Source: Cycas panzhihuaensis (Eukaryota > Cycadophyta). From it: 64,000 bases of DNA. Made by a program: the position numbers and the translations under genes. Below, in pieces: positions 9,961 to 21,000 of the stretch (the first letter of the stretch is position 1; the number at the start of each line of letters is the position of its first letter). Under the pieces are notes generated by a model, which was given only the letters and a program-made list of their open reading frames with translations, was not told the DNA's origin and made no database searches. The stretch spans positions 40,121,741 through 40,185,740 of the forward strand of contig CM041465.1 of the NCBI GenBank assembly GCA_023213395.1, in the 5' to 3' direction.

Positions 9961-11530
9961 TTATTGAAAATACCTTACTTCCCACCACTTAAATACTACT
10001 GATATAGGGATTGATACTTCTAATTTAGTAAGTATATCTTTTACAATTTGTAACCTTTGCCAAGGTTTCATACCTTCTGGTGGTTGTGTTGTCCTCCTTT
10101 TATAGTGTAGAACCTTAAATATTCCTTGTTGTATCTCCTCCTGGGCTTCTCCCATTACGTATTAAAGGGTTTTCCCCACCTCTTGTAATTGTTGCTTCTT
10201 TAGAGTTGGATCTAGAAAATTATCTTGAACATGAGGGGGTCTTATTAATTTTCCACTTTATATCTGCAAGTAGGCTGGCTTTTCTTGATCCAGAATCACA
10301 TCCACCAAGTTGGAGTTTTGTATTTTATGTCCTTAGGATAATTTGACCATTCATGATCTATCAATCTGTATTCTTCATAGATATATTCTCTTCCTTTCTT
10401 TTCTAGTGGACACTTCAATCTAAAATGTCCCCATCTCTAGCATAGAAAATAATGAATGGGTCTTGTCTTGCCCTTATATTATTTTACAACTCCACGTTCC
10501 ATCTTTTGTGAATAGATATTATGTATTCCACCTTCATTACTCTTGGGTCTGAAATAATATTTCCATGTGTTATGATTATTTATTTGATAATTCTCACACC
10601 ATTCCATAGATCCTCCATGCTTATTTTTTAGATGTCCTTATTGATTGCAAGGTGAGGGATACCATATATTTTCTCTTGATTTTTCTAATCGTAACTGAGA
10701 TAATTATGTATGAAGTTTTTCCAGCTCTTGATTATGTTACATACTATTTGGAAAAGAAACTACAGGTTGTTGCTTCAATGCTTCTATCTCTTTCTTTAAA
10801 GCTCTAATTTTTGGATTGATACCCATTTGTGGCATCTCTGTAGGCTGTATCAACATATTGGTCATCATATAATATACTGAGGGTTGTATCACCATCTAGG
10901 AATAGGCTGATTTCATTTGATTTTCAAATTTCAATACTAATTCCCTTACTTGTAGTTATTCATTGGATGCAGCATCACTTTGTCTCTAAGTTGAGGTATC
11001 AATCCTTGTACAAAATATTTCATTGCTAGCATTGGATTGATTACTATTATCGATTGTATTTTATTCATTATAACTCACATCCTTTTATCAAAATCATTCA
11101 TAGACTCCCTAGGATATTGATGAATTTCTTTCAAAGCTTGCAAAATAACTATTGGATCCCTCAGTTTCTAAAATTGATTAAGAAATTATTCCTACAGTTG
11201 ATCCCAATTCAATTATTCGACTGCTATATATTGGAACCATGCTATTGCAGGTCCCCTCAATGTTGAAAAAAAAAAAGCTTTGATTTCTTCCTAGTCCACG
11301 ATTCTTTTGATTTGGATCATGTTTTTAAATAATAGTAGATGATCACCTGGATCTATACTTCCATCAAATTGGAGGCTCGAAAATATTAAATCACTTTGCA
11401 CCACAATGTATGGAGTTGTACTTATTTAATTCCCTCCACTCGATATTCCACTTTGTTAATGTTTGTGTATTATTACCCGTTACGTTTTCCATACTGCTCC
11501 TTAGAGTCACCATTAGTAATTTGAATAGGG
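9961..11530 (-). pseudogene. Gag with zinc knuckles (G2(i))
   Basis: Heavily broken gag on the reverse strand. A zinc-knuckle region lies near 10400-10690: GHLKN, CENYQINNHNTW and FLCQRWGHFRLKCP. It is followed toward the protease by a linker with EAQEEIQQGIF (near 10155). The capsid part (10700-11450) is recognised mainly by similarity to G2(ii) at 29470-30740. Many stops are present. Confidence 0.65.
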
Positions 11531-11866
11531 GATTTATTATATGGCTTGGAGTTCGAATTTACAATAGGTGATAATTCTAAGTTTATTCCGCTAGACTACA
11601 TATCCCCAACTCAATGGAATTTTCTCCATGTATTGATGCTTCTTCTTTTTATAAATTTTCTTTAATAGAATCCTACTAGCTATTTTCATATGACCTCACT
11701 ACTTGTACCTTTTTTATTAGATCCTCTTCTTTTATATACCTCTAGTCAATTCATTCATTCACATGCCTCTCTGTTATTCTCAAACTTTGATCTTTTGCTT
11801 CATCCTCATTTTTTGACTTCTCCCTCTCTGTCAAAGGTGCAGATCGTCGCCTCTTCACCTGCTTCC

Positions 11867-12413
11867 TGTTAAATTTTATGTTTACATGTTAAGTATGTAC
11901 TTTATTCTTTTATTCTTTAATTCATTATTTTGTACTTTATAGGGTGACTAATCACTTAATTGATAAAGTGCACACCCACTTTCATCCTAGTGACATAATA
12001 TTGTAACTAAAGGGTCAAATGGACTCTCATGTATTTTTGCTCACTTGAGAGCCTAATGGACACATGTCCTTCATGCATGATATGCAAGCCATGCATTGCG
12101 TATGCCTTGGATGTTTTTCACTTGACAAACATCCAACGGTGTTAGGTAAACTCAGTTACTCTATATATTGAGACCCTCATGTCTCATATGAAGATATGAA
12201 GTTTAATATTATACTTCCAATTTGCGAATCAATTGGTATTCTTTGGAGTAGGACTAATTCCTCCTCCTCACTCTTTGGTATCATCTTGATCTTGATCTTG
12301 GTCTTATTTATCCTTTAGTGTTGCTCTTATGATATTTAGAACTGGAGGATAACTATCTTCATGATCTTGGTTTTATAGGTCTTAGGCATTCTAATCCTTT
12401 GGCCTTTCTCACA
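11867..12413 (+). repeat. 5' LTR of C1-A (547 bp)
   Basis: TGTTAAATTTTATG at the start and CTTTCTCACA at the end; the 3' LTR is the 551-bp repeat at 22618-23168. A TATA-like box (CTATATATTG) lies at 12161-12170 and is conserved in all C1 LTRs seen here. Confidence 0.92.
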
Positions 12414-12415
12414 TT

Positions 12416-12427
12416 TGGTATTAGAGC
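12416..12427 (+). other. Primer binding site of C1-A
   Basis: TGGTATTAGAGC begins two bases after the LTR. It matches the plant initiator-Met tRNA site TGGTATCAGAGC with one C-to-T change. C1-B has the same variant at 38467. Confidence 0.8.
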
Positions 12428-12443
12428 TAGAGGAGACTAGTTC

Positions 12444-12689
12444 TGTTATGAACCTCCTTAAGCAAAAAAGCTTTAATTAATTGATTAAATATTAGGTGCT
12501 ATTGAACAGGCACAACCTTCCATGACAGGGCCTAATGTGCATATAAAATTAGGCACAAGTTATATGTACATCATCATTTTATCTTATCAATCAAATATTT
12601 GGTCTATTGACTATAATTTGCCTCAGTATTCTGGTGTGCTCTCTTGCTCATTTCAGTTTGTCTTCAAGTTACAAACTGGGTTCGTAACA
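12444..12689 (+). repeat. 5' LTR of TR-GAG element
   Basis: Starts TGTTATGAACCTCC and ends GGGTTCGTAACA, bounded by the TSD AGTTC. A short reading frame inside both LTRs appears to be fortuitous. Confidence 0.93.
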
Positions 12690-12691
12690 AG

Positions 12692-12702
12692 TGGTATCAG
12701 AG
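12692..12702 (+). other. Primer binding site of TR-GAG element
   Basis: TGGTATCAGAG, an exact match to the plant initiator-Met tRNA 3' end complement, two bases after the LTR. It is undecayed, unlike the primer sites of the neighbouring copia elements. Confidence 0.85.
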
Positions 12703-13922
12703 AAGTCCTGGGCATCTTCTGCTAGCTTGACATATCTGGAATGTAGTTTGTGGCATTATAGAGACAATCAACGCCATTATCTATCAATCAACGCCATTCT
12801 CTCTCAGTCAACACCATTATCTGTGTTGCCTCTGGTTGCTGCGACCTCTCTTACGGGATTCTGAATTCTCATCAATTACTGTTTCAAATCCTTCTTGTCT
12901 TAATTCACGTTGCTAAGCCATTCTCGATTAGTTCTCATTCTCGTCTACATCTTCCATTCCTGTGGCATATCTCTGTCCATCTTTAATTCTGATTTAACCC
13001 TACTACAGATCCATCCATTCATTTTGATTTCAGATTTGTCTGGCTGTCGGTGTCTTACTACTGCGCCATTCGTCCAGATCCATCCATTCGCCCTCGTTGG
13101 TGTTCACGCCTCTCCTCCGTGATCTATTCTTGCTGTTAATGCCTCTACTGTTCAACTCGTGTGACGTCCTACCGGCGTCTGCGTAAGTCGCTTATTGCGT
13201 CGCTTCGTAATTTGCGTCTCTCAAATTCCTCATTATTTGCGTCTCTTATTATTTGCATCGATTCACGGTCTGTCTCTCATTAATTGCGTTAGCTCACAGT
13301 CCGGTCCTCTGTGCATCCTACTGGCGTCTGCGTCCTCCAGAATTCAGGTCACTGTTTCGTTGCTCTCTTTCATTTATCGAGCCTCCTTCGACTCACGCGT
13401 TCCAGTTTTCTGTTCGCATTCATTTCATCATTCTTCATTCCAATATTTAAGTCGCACGTCTCTATTACACTAATTTATCATTAATACATTAATATATTTG
13501 ATATCCATTCATTATTACATAGTGTTGCAACATTACATTAATTTGCAATCATCACGCAATTAGAAGGGGTTTGTATTTAAAGCCTTGTAATTATCACATT
13601 TACTTCCTATTAAACATTATAGGAAAGTAAGCTCCCACATATCTCCATTCTATTGTTTATTAGTCATAAACATTATCACTTATTATAATAATTGAATTAC
13701 TAACATACAATTTCAATTGGACGAGTCATGTTTAAGAGAATTTACTATTAATAGTTGCAAATCAACATCAACATTTACGAAAATACATTGTCAACAATAC
13801 ATTGATCTATCAAGCAAGTAACCTATTCGTCATTTTATAAATCTGACAAATTAGCGCATAGTTATGGAAGGAGATCATTGGAATCGTATTTATACGATTG
13901 TTAAAATAATAAATACTGAAAT
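12703..13922 (+). other. Untranslated leader of TR-GAG element
   Basis: 1.2 kb of pyrimidine-rich sequence with repeated words such as CATTCATT, TTGCGTC and 'atcaacgccattctct' (two or three near copies at 12763-12815). Small open frames here lack family features and I do not treat them as genes. The leader presumably carries packaging and dimerisation signals, but none can be named from sequence alone. Confidence 0.5.
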
Positions 13923-15551
13923 ATGGCAGACGATACTGTTCAAAAAGAGATCATCGAACCGATCACTCAAGCAGTCCACGAAGCAGTCCAGACATCAAAT
14001 GCTCTATTAAATCATACATTATACCATATATTGGATAAATTGACAATCATATCGGCGAAGGGTAAGGAAGATATGATCATTCCTAATTCTGAGGATGAAG
14101 CAATGAGTCGACAATCTCATATAAGAAATCAGTCTGTTAAAAAATATTCTAGTCCTCGGATAGCTCCCATTGATACTGAAAATGAAGCTATCAGAAAATA
14201 CCTTAATGAGTATCACAATTTGACCCCTGAAGAACAGAAGATAGTAGGTTTTCAAGCATATTTCAATTGTTTACAAAATATCCAAACACAGAAAAAGAAA
14301 AAATTAGAAAAAATAATTATACAACGTTTTAATATGGAGCAAAAGTCGCATGAGCCAAGAGTATGGATCCAACAAATGGAAAACTATTTTCGCTTAATGG
14401 AGATTGAGTCAGCAGAGCAAGTTTCGTTAGCCATCTTGCATATGGATGGGATAGCATGCGAATGGTGGTAGTTTCTCAAATGAACCTCTTTTCGAGATCA
14501 ACTACCAACCTGGAAAGAATTCGTGTGTTTATTCATTGAGCGATTTGAAACCGTATCTAATCGCGATTATTATTGTGAGTTACGAAAATTAAAGCAAACT
14601 GGTTCTGTGGAAGAATACAGTGCAGCATTCACAAGGCTAAGCTATGTGTTAGAAGATATACCAACTAATCGACTTATTCAGTTATATATAGATGGTCTGA
14701 TAACAGAGATCCAAGCTGACGTTAAAATTCAAGAACCAAAGGACCTTAATAAGGCAATACAGTTAGCCAAAATACATGAAGATAAACATAATACCTTACG
14801 CAAAACAGGCACAGATCTCTATATTCCCTCCCCTAGTCGACATGATCTTCTACCAAGTGTTCAACACAGATACGTATCAATCGTTCCAAATCAACCCACT
14901 AAACCAATCATTCAAAAAACAAAAACACAGCAAGAAGAGTTAAGAAGAAAAAACCTATGCTTCAGATGTGAGGAGAAGTGGGAACCTAGGCATCGTTGTC
15001 AAAAGAACTAGTTATATACAATCTGACTACTGCCAGATGACAATATTGAAGAAGAAGAACAAGGATCAGAAAATAATCAAGAAAATTATTATAACGTAGA
15101 ACATCAAGAGAGCTACAATAATTCTGAGGTCAACCATCCGCAAATGTCACTATCATTTATGAACAGTTTTAATCAATCAAATACCCTAAAGCTACAAGGA
15201 TCTATCAAAAATCAAGTCAGAACAATCTTGATAGATTCAGGGAGCACACATAATTTTATTAATCAAAACTGTGCACAACAATTAAGGTTATTTCCATTAA
15301 GGACTCCTCGTTTCCAGGTCACTGTTGGAGGAAGACAGGTAATCTCTGGTCAAGGCATAATGAAGAACCTTAACCTCACGCTAAATGAAGACAGTATTAT
15401 AGAAGATTTCTATGTCGTCGATTTTGGAGGTGTAGATATGGTACTGGGTAGTCAATGGCTTAGTACACTCGGAACCTTTGAAATGAATATTAATGAACAA
15501 TTTATACGATTTAAAAAAGACGGAAGAATTATCTCGTTATCAGGAAAATGA
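13923..15551 (+). pseudogene. Gag-protease polyprotein of TR-GAG element
   Basis: One frame of 543 codons with only a few stops (TAG at 14469, TGA near 14484, TAG at 15009, TGA near 15024). After an N-terminal charged region comes a Retrotrans_gag capsid domain (about 14310-14720: WIQQMENYFRLMEI, ACEWW, LPTWKEFVCLFIERF, YSAAFTRLSYVLED). A zinc knuckle CFRCEEKWEPRHRC lies near 14967, of the kind seen in gypsy gag. A retropepsin carries LIDSGSTHNFINQ (near 15226) and MVLGSQWLSTLG (near 15438). The catalytic D-S-G is intact. The start is the first ATG after the leader. The gag and protease types point to a Ty3/gypsy parent. Confidence 0.88.
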
Positions 15552-15785
15552 TTGAATAAAACTAAAGCCCTACCACACAAGGATCAAAGTGAAGAAGTCA
15601 AGAAACAACCACCAGCATTTCAAAAACACAGTCAAGGTTTTCAATCAGAAGAATTTTCCAATAAATACCTGCAACATCTGTCTAATCGCCTAATGGATTC
15701 TGCTACAATGAAGTATAGCGTACATTTAAAGGACTGCAATCGTTCGACTATGTTTTGTGGGTGAAACATCTCAAGAGGGAGGACT
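15552..15785 (+). other. 3' internal region and polypurine tract of TR-GAG element
   Basis: The frame continues open for 70 codons after the TGA at 15549 (to 15764) without recognisable domains; it may be the remnant joint left when pol was lost. The tract AAGAGGGAGGACT (about 15773-15785) directly precedes the 3' LTR and serves as polypurine tract. Confidence 0.7.
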
Positions 15786-16031
15786 TGTTATGAACCTCCT
15801 TAAGCAAAAAAGCTTTAATTAATTGATTAAATATTAGGTGCTATTGAACAGGCACAACCTTCCATGAAAGGGCCTAATGTGCATATAAAATTGGGCACAA
15901 GTTGTATGTACATCATCATTTTATCTTATCAATCAAAGATTTGGTCTATTGACTATAATTTGCCTCAGTATTCTGGTGTGCTCTCTTGCTCATTTCAGTT
16001 TGTCTTCAAGTTACGAACTGGGTTCGTAACA
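15786..16031 (+). repeat. 3' LTR of TR-GAG element
   Basis: 246 bp, the same length as the 5' LTR, with five substitutions and no indel. It ends GGGTTCGTAACA and is followed by the duplicated AGTTC. Confidence 0.93.
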
Positions 16032-16036
16032 AGTTC

Positions 16037-18332
16037 CCCCTATTATGAATTCTACTTCAAGGGAGACTTAGAGTGGGTTTTACAACCCCTTGGTAATGAT
16101 CTTCGCTCTCTAAAGGTAATTTAAGGATTGTTGAAGCTCACCACTATAGATCAAGGTTGTTCTGGAGTATTCTGAAGGCTAGACATGATTGTACTATGAT
16201 CTAATATATATTTTTAGAGGTTTCAAGTTAGTTTTACTCATGTTTTTATGTTTTTCTGCATTAAAAATCAGATTTTTTAGTTGATTCTTCTTACAAATCA
16301 AGGTGCAAGACTATTATGAATAATTCTAAAACTCACTAACTATGATTATCATGAGCCATTGACTCTCTACAAGCTATGAAGTGATTATGGGTATTTTTCA
16401 GCCCTCAAACCCCAAAAAGAGGTAGAAAATCTCTAAAATCACATATTTTGGGCTCTAGAAATCATTAAGAGTGTGTCTCTCCTTCTTGCAGGTCCCACAA
16501 GGTGTAGATAGTGACCAAATGTCACTCCTCTAAGGTCTACAACAACCATACTAGTTCTCTTTTCCTCCATTATCTGTGTGATGAGCTAAAGACTCATTCA
16601 CTTTGTTCTTCCTTTATACATGTTAGAACGAGCTAAGAACTAAGCCATACCTTTGTCTAAAGGTGGGCAACCTTCCCCCTAAAGTTTCATCTTAGTCTAT
16701 CAAAGGTACAGTGATTTCTAGCCTCCTTCGTGATCACGGGAATCGCCTGAGTCACGCCATCGTCGATTGTTCATCTTTGTTTGAAATTTTTCGATTTAAA
16801 CTTTTGCCTTATGAACTTTATGATATGCATTTAAGAATATTCTTTAGAATATTCATTTTTTAATAAAGTTCATCAAACCTAAAGTCACCTTAATATGATT
16901 AAAATCACCTTAGAATCATTAAAAATCTTTTTTTTTTTAAAGTTAAAATTAATATTTTTCAGTCAGGTGACTCCATTAGCCTCACTTCTATGATTCAGAG
17001 ATTGAATCCAGCTTTCTAAGTGATCTACACTAAAAAATAATATTTTTTTCTTCTCTTTTAAGTCTTCTCTTTGTCATTTTAACTTTTGGATTATTTTTTT
17101 TAAAGGAAAAATCAACTTTTTTTCAGTTTTTGAAGATTAAAATCTTTGTTGTAACTAGTGATTTCATCAAATCACTATAGTTGAGCTAGTCACTTATCTT
17201 TAGAGATTAAATTTACTAGTTTAAGTCCTCTTCAAGGCTCTATGCATGGTGATCTTACTAATCAAGGTTACAAGAAAAGTGAAATTTTAACCTTTAACTT
17301 TTGGCATTATTTGTCTCATTAACATTTATTTCATATTGTATAAGTATTAAAAGGTCTTGATAAAGTGATTTTTAAAGTGTTAACACTTTATTAAAGTGAT
17401 TTTTATCACTATCTTAACACTTTTTTAAGGCACCTTGCACGGTGGCCTATTGCCCTTAGTTATAAAAGGGGCTCAAAAACATCTTTACTTAATAAAATCA
17501 CTTTATTTTATTGATTGTTGAGACTATTTCAAAGTCCCAACACTTAGTGCTTGGCATCTTCAACTTGCAAGTGACTCTTCTCCCTTCTCTTCAAGCACTA
17601 AAAAGAAGCCACTTACATTCTTTACACAAAGACTTTATGTTTTTTTCATTAAAGCACTTAGCATCTTCTTAGAGTGCCAATATTTTTATTGTACTTAAGC
17701 ACTTTATTTTACTTGGATTTGATAGCACTATTTTTCACATTAAAGTGCTCTTGTAAATAACTTAAAGTGATCATTTTGATGTACTTAATTGCTTCTCCTT
17801 GAAGCTCTTTATCATTGTAAAATCAAGCATTTACATCATCCAAGTAAAGCTTATTCTAAAGTCCACTTAAACCTTCTAAAAGTAAATTTTAAAATCAAGT
17901 AGGAGAGGCCCGAAAAAGGCTCAAACCTTGCCTCTAAAATAACCTTCAACTTGGTGCATTCCTTAGGGGACCAATTGACTATACGGTCAGTACACGATAA
18001 TTAAGGTTGCTTGAGAAAAAGGAGGTTTGAAAATGATATTTTTAAGGCTATGAATCCCAAGGAAAGTATGGTACATCTATGCAGAACAACCCTAGCTACC
18101 TTGTACTAGATTTGGCTTAGTCAACTATTAGATTTCCTTTATAGATCAGAGTTGGACCAACTCTTTTACCTAGTCCTCTACCTCTCATCACTCCATTCAG
18201 TTGTTGGATCTTCTAGTAAGATCAAGACTATTGGTTTTGTTAGAAGGTGGAACTTAAGCAATGAAAGCATTGGGTTTCCAAGTTATCTACTAGCTTCAAG
18301 CTCTTTACAACTTAAACATGGTTACTTTAAAT
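16037..18332 (+). other. Leader of C1-A
   Basis: Non-coding leader between the primer site and gag, shared with C1-B (38480-40767). It is dense in the words AAAGTG and CACTTT, including a palindrome AAAGTGTTAACACTTT near 17375 kept in C1-B near 39818. A frame at 18152-18421, also kept in C1-B, overlaps the gag start in another phase. No other gene is seen. Confidence 0.7.
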
Positions 18333-19305
18333 ATGCTCAATGCATGCACAATCAAGTTGATAGGACAAGAGAATTATCAAGATTGGTAGAGTCAAATACA
18401 AAACCTCTTAAAGATGAATGAACTTGGGGGTTATATTTCTATTAGATATCCTTTACCTAAACCTATGGAGGTTGATGGTGTGGTTGTTGATCTTGATATT
18501 GATTATGTTACTTCTTGGGAAGTCAATGATGAAATAGTCTAGGCATTTTTATATATGGTTATTGATGTAAATGTTGATCAAAAAATTTCAAATGCCAAAA
18601 CATCTAAGGAAGCTTGAGACATCTTATCCTCTTTGTATGAAAGGCAAGATGAAGCTCACATTTTGTTGGTCAAAGTAAAACTTTATTCTATAAAGTATAT
18701 AAAGTCTATGTTAGCATTTCTTACTTCTATTAAAAAAATTTGTAATGAATTAAATGCTTTAGGCAAACTTACTTCAAGAAATGAACTTATAACCACAACC
18801 ATTCAAGCTTTGCCTAAAGATTTGAATGTCTTTATTTCATCTATCACTCAAGATAACTCTCTTTCTGTAATGTCTTTTAATCAAGTAAAGAGTTTATTAC
18901 TTCAAGAGGAGCAAATTTATGATAAAGAAAATGATAATGGTGCATCTACTTTAGGAGCTTTCATAGTCAAGTTGAAGGCCAAACAAACTCTCAAACCTTC
19001 ACTTACAAAACAGTTTAGGAATATGAACATTGGCACTTCAAAAGTCAATGTTATTTGCTATTATTATGGCAAGGTTGGCCACATTGCTCCTGATTATCAA
19101 AAGAAGAAAGTTGACCTTTAGCATACACATCAACAGCAGCCATATCAGAGACAACAACATTCTCATTAGTAGTTCTAGTAGTAGCAGTGGTTTCAATAAT
19201 AACAACAACAATATCCCCTTCAACCAAATCGAGGTACATATCGAGGAGGTCAAAGAGGAAGGGGGGGGTTTAGAGGTGACAATCAATGCCACATAAATTA
19301 GTTTG
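18333..19305 (+). pseudogene. Copia gag with zinc knuckle (C1-A)
   Basis: Structural protein of a copia virus-like particle. I place the start at ATG 18333 because the next residues, KLIGQENYQDW then QNLLKMNELGGYI, match the usual N-terminal copia gag pattern. The UBN2-type region follows (TSKEA.DILSSLYERQDEA, then LNALGKLTSRNELITT) and then the knuckle CYYYGKVGHIAPDY near 19057, where two Cys are Tyr. The Gln/Arg-Gly-rich linker at 19122-19290 reads QQ-F-QQQ-type but most Gln codons are now TAG. Stops lie at 18387, about 18540 and about 18615. Confidence 0.85.
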
Positions 19306-20990
19306 CAGAAGAGGATAAGCTACTTTGTGCTTATCACACTTTAGATATTGATCAAATTTAGATTATCGATTCAAGGGCATCATGTCACATGACTGGAAGT
19401 GAAAAACTTCTTTATGACATCATAAAAGAAAATGGTAAATTAGTAGCTTTCGGAAGCAATGAATTAATGGAGATCTCTAGTATAGGCAAAGTTACCTCAT
19501 TTCATTCTTCTTCAAATCCTTCTTTAACATTTCCTAATAGTGATGCCTACTACATTCCCTCCATGGAGAAGAACTTTTTATTTGTTAGCCAATTAGACAA
19601 GCAATAGATAAACATTTTATTTAAAAATGAGAAATGTGTCATCAGTGATAAACATGATCATATTGTAGTCATTAGTCATGAAGACCATGGTCTTTATAAT
19701 TTGGATATAAATAATATAAATTCTAATTCTACTTACTTTGTCAAGTCATCATCAATAAAGATGCAACTTTGGCATCATTGTCTAGGCCACTTAAGTCTAG
19801 ACAATATCGAGTTGATGGTGAATAAGAACATGGTGCATGGACTTCCAAAGCTATATGGTTCAAAATGCTTTTGTGAAGCTTGTATAATAGGGACACAACA
19901 TAGATTTCCTTTTCCTAAAGGCAAAGCATGGAGTGCATTATATTCTTTACAACTAATACATTCTGATTTATGTGGACCTATGTCCACAACATCTTTTGGA
20001 GGTGCATTATATTATAACTCTTTCATATATAATTTCTCCCATAAAGTTTGGGTTTACTTCTTCTAACATAAGTCTGAAGCATTCCAGAAGTTCAAGGAAT
20101 TCAATCTTGAAGTAGAGAATAAATCTAGCTATACAATCAAAATACTTAGGTCAAATAATGAAAGTGAATTCACTTCAAACAAATTCACTCAATTCTGCAA
20201 GGATAATGGCATTCAGAGATAGCTTACTATTACTCACTCCTCAATAAAATAGAGTCTCTAAATATATAAATAGAACTTTGGTAAACAAAGACAAAGCTAT
20301 GATGCATGGAAAAGGAATTCTATGATAATATTGGGTGGAAGCATTCAACACAGCTATTTATGTGATAAATTAGAGTCCTATTTCAACATTCGTCAACATC
20401 ACACCAGAAGAAGTTTGGTCTAGTAAGAAGCCGACTACTAGTCACTTAAGGACATTTGGGTGTACTACATATATACACATCCCTAATTAACAAAGATCTA
20501 AGCTAAACAAACATAGTTTAAAATGCATTTTTATAGGCTATGCCACTCATAGTAAAGCTTACAAGTTGTATGATCTTATTGGAAAGAGCCCTAATCAACA
20601 AAGATCTAAGTTAAACAAATATAGTCTAAAATGCATCTTTGTAGGCTATGCTACTCATAGTAAAGCTTATAAGTTGTATGATCCTATTAGAAAGAAAATA
20701 TATGTCTCAAGAGATGTAATCTTTGCTGAAGAAGAGTATAAGGAGTTAGAATTTGCATACTTCCAACCTTCTCTTAATAAAGGTAAAAAGATTGTTGAGT
20801 GTTTCATTCCCTCTCAATCTTCCATATCATGTACACCATCTACACTATTTGAACCATCTATATCATTAGATACTACTCTTGTCGATCCTAACACATCATC
20901 TTTTGATCAATCACTTAGACTAGAAGACATTGAGGTTCTAGTGACATTAGTTAAAAATTTGTCAAAATGGTTTACACAAACTATATAAGA
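19306..20990 (+). pseudogene. Copia protease and integrase (C1-A)
   Basis: Protease: the catalytic loop is now IDSRASCHMTG (near 19366), with the Gly of D-S-G changed to Arg. Integrase: HHCC part WHHCLGH and CFCEAC (19770-19880), core LIHSDLCGPM (first Asp, near 19951) and ILRSNNESEF (near 20140), where the second catalytic Asp is Asn; the region of the catalytic Glu is broken by stops near 20222-20275. The C-terminal part carries KCIFVGYATHSKAYKLYDP. This last block is duplicated (see 20481-20696). Stops include TAG at 19605. The integrase is dead. Confidence 0.88.
20481..20696 (+). repeat. 108-bp in-frame tandem duplication in C1-A integrase tail
   Basis: Two adjacent 108-bp units (20481-20588, 20589-20696), each encoding QRSKLNKxSLKCIF and VGYATHSKAYKLYD. 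They differ at about ten positions by my count. C1-B has a single unit (42908-43015). 108 bp is 36 codons, so the frame is kept. Confidence 0.85.
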
Positions 20991-21000
20991 CGGTTAGATT

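Larger units (their letters stand above)
8387..11866 (-). mobile_element. Ty3/gypsy element G2(i), partial and decayed
   Basis: Reads leftward: gag (about 11530 to 9961), protease (9960-9600), spacer, and the start of RT, cut off at 8386/8387 by G1-1. The right side is cut by copia C1-A at 11866/11867. It shares diagnostic stretches with G2(ii), G2(iii) and the gag at 60761: the protease tail LANQLQVRPMGT and gag zinc-knuckle sequences. No LTR can be assigned. 11531-11866 shows no coding similarity; I see only AT- and pyrimidine-rich sequence there. Confidence 0.75.
12444..16031 (+). mobile_element. TR-GAG-type LTR element nested in C1-A (3588 bp)
   Basis: Two 246-bp LTRs (12444-12689, 15786-16031) differ at five positions by my count (about 2%). 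A perfect 5-bp duplication AGTTC flanks the element (12439-12443, 16032-16036). An exact initiator-Met primer site and a polypurine tract are present. The only coding region is a gag-protease frame (13923-15551); there is no trace of RT, RNase H or integrase, so mobility would need another element's enzymes. It interrupts C1-A just after that element's primer site. This is the least diverged and so probably the youngest datable insertion in the window. Confidence 0.93.

Noticed and set aside
12522-12725. Frames inside the TR-GAG LTRs (also 15864-16124)
   Set aside because: They lie in LTR sequence, run past the LTR into unrelated sequence and have no family features.
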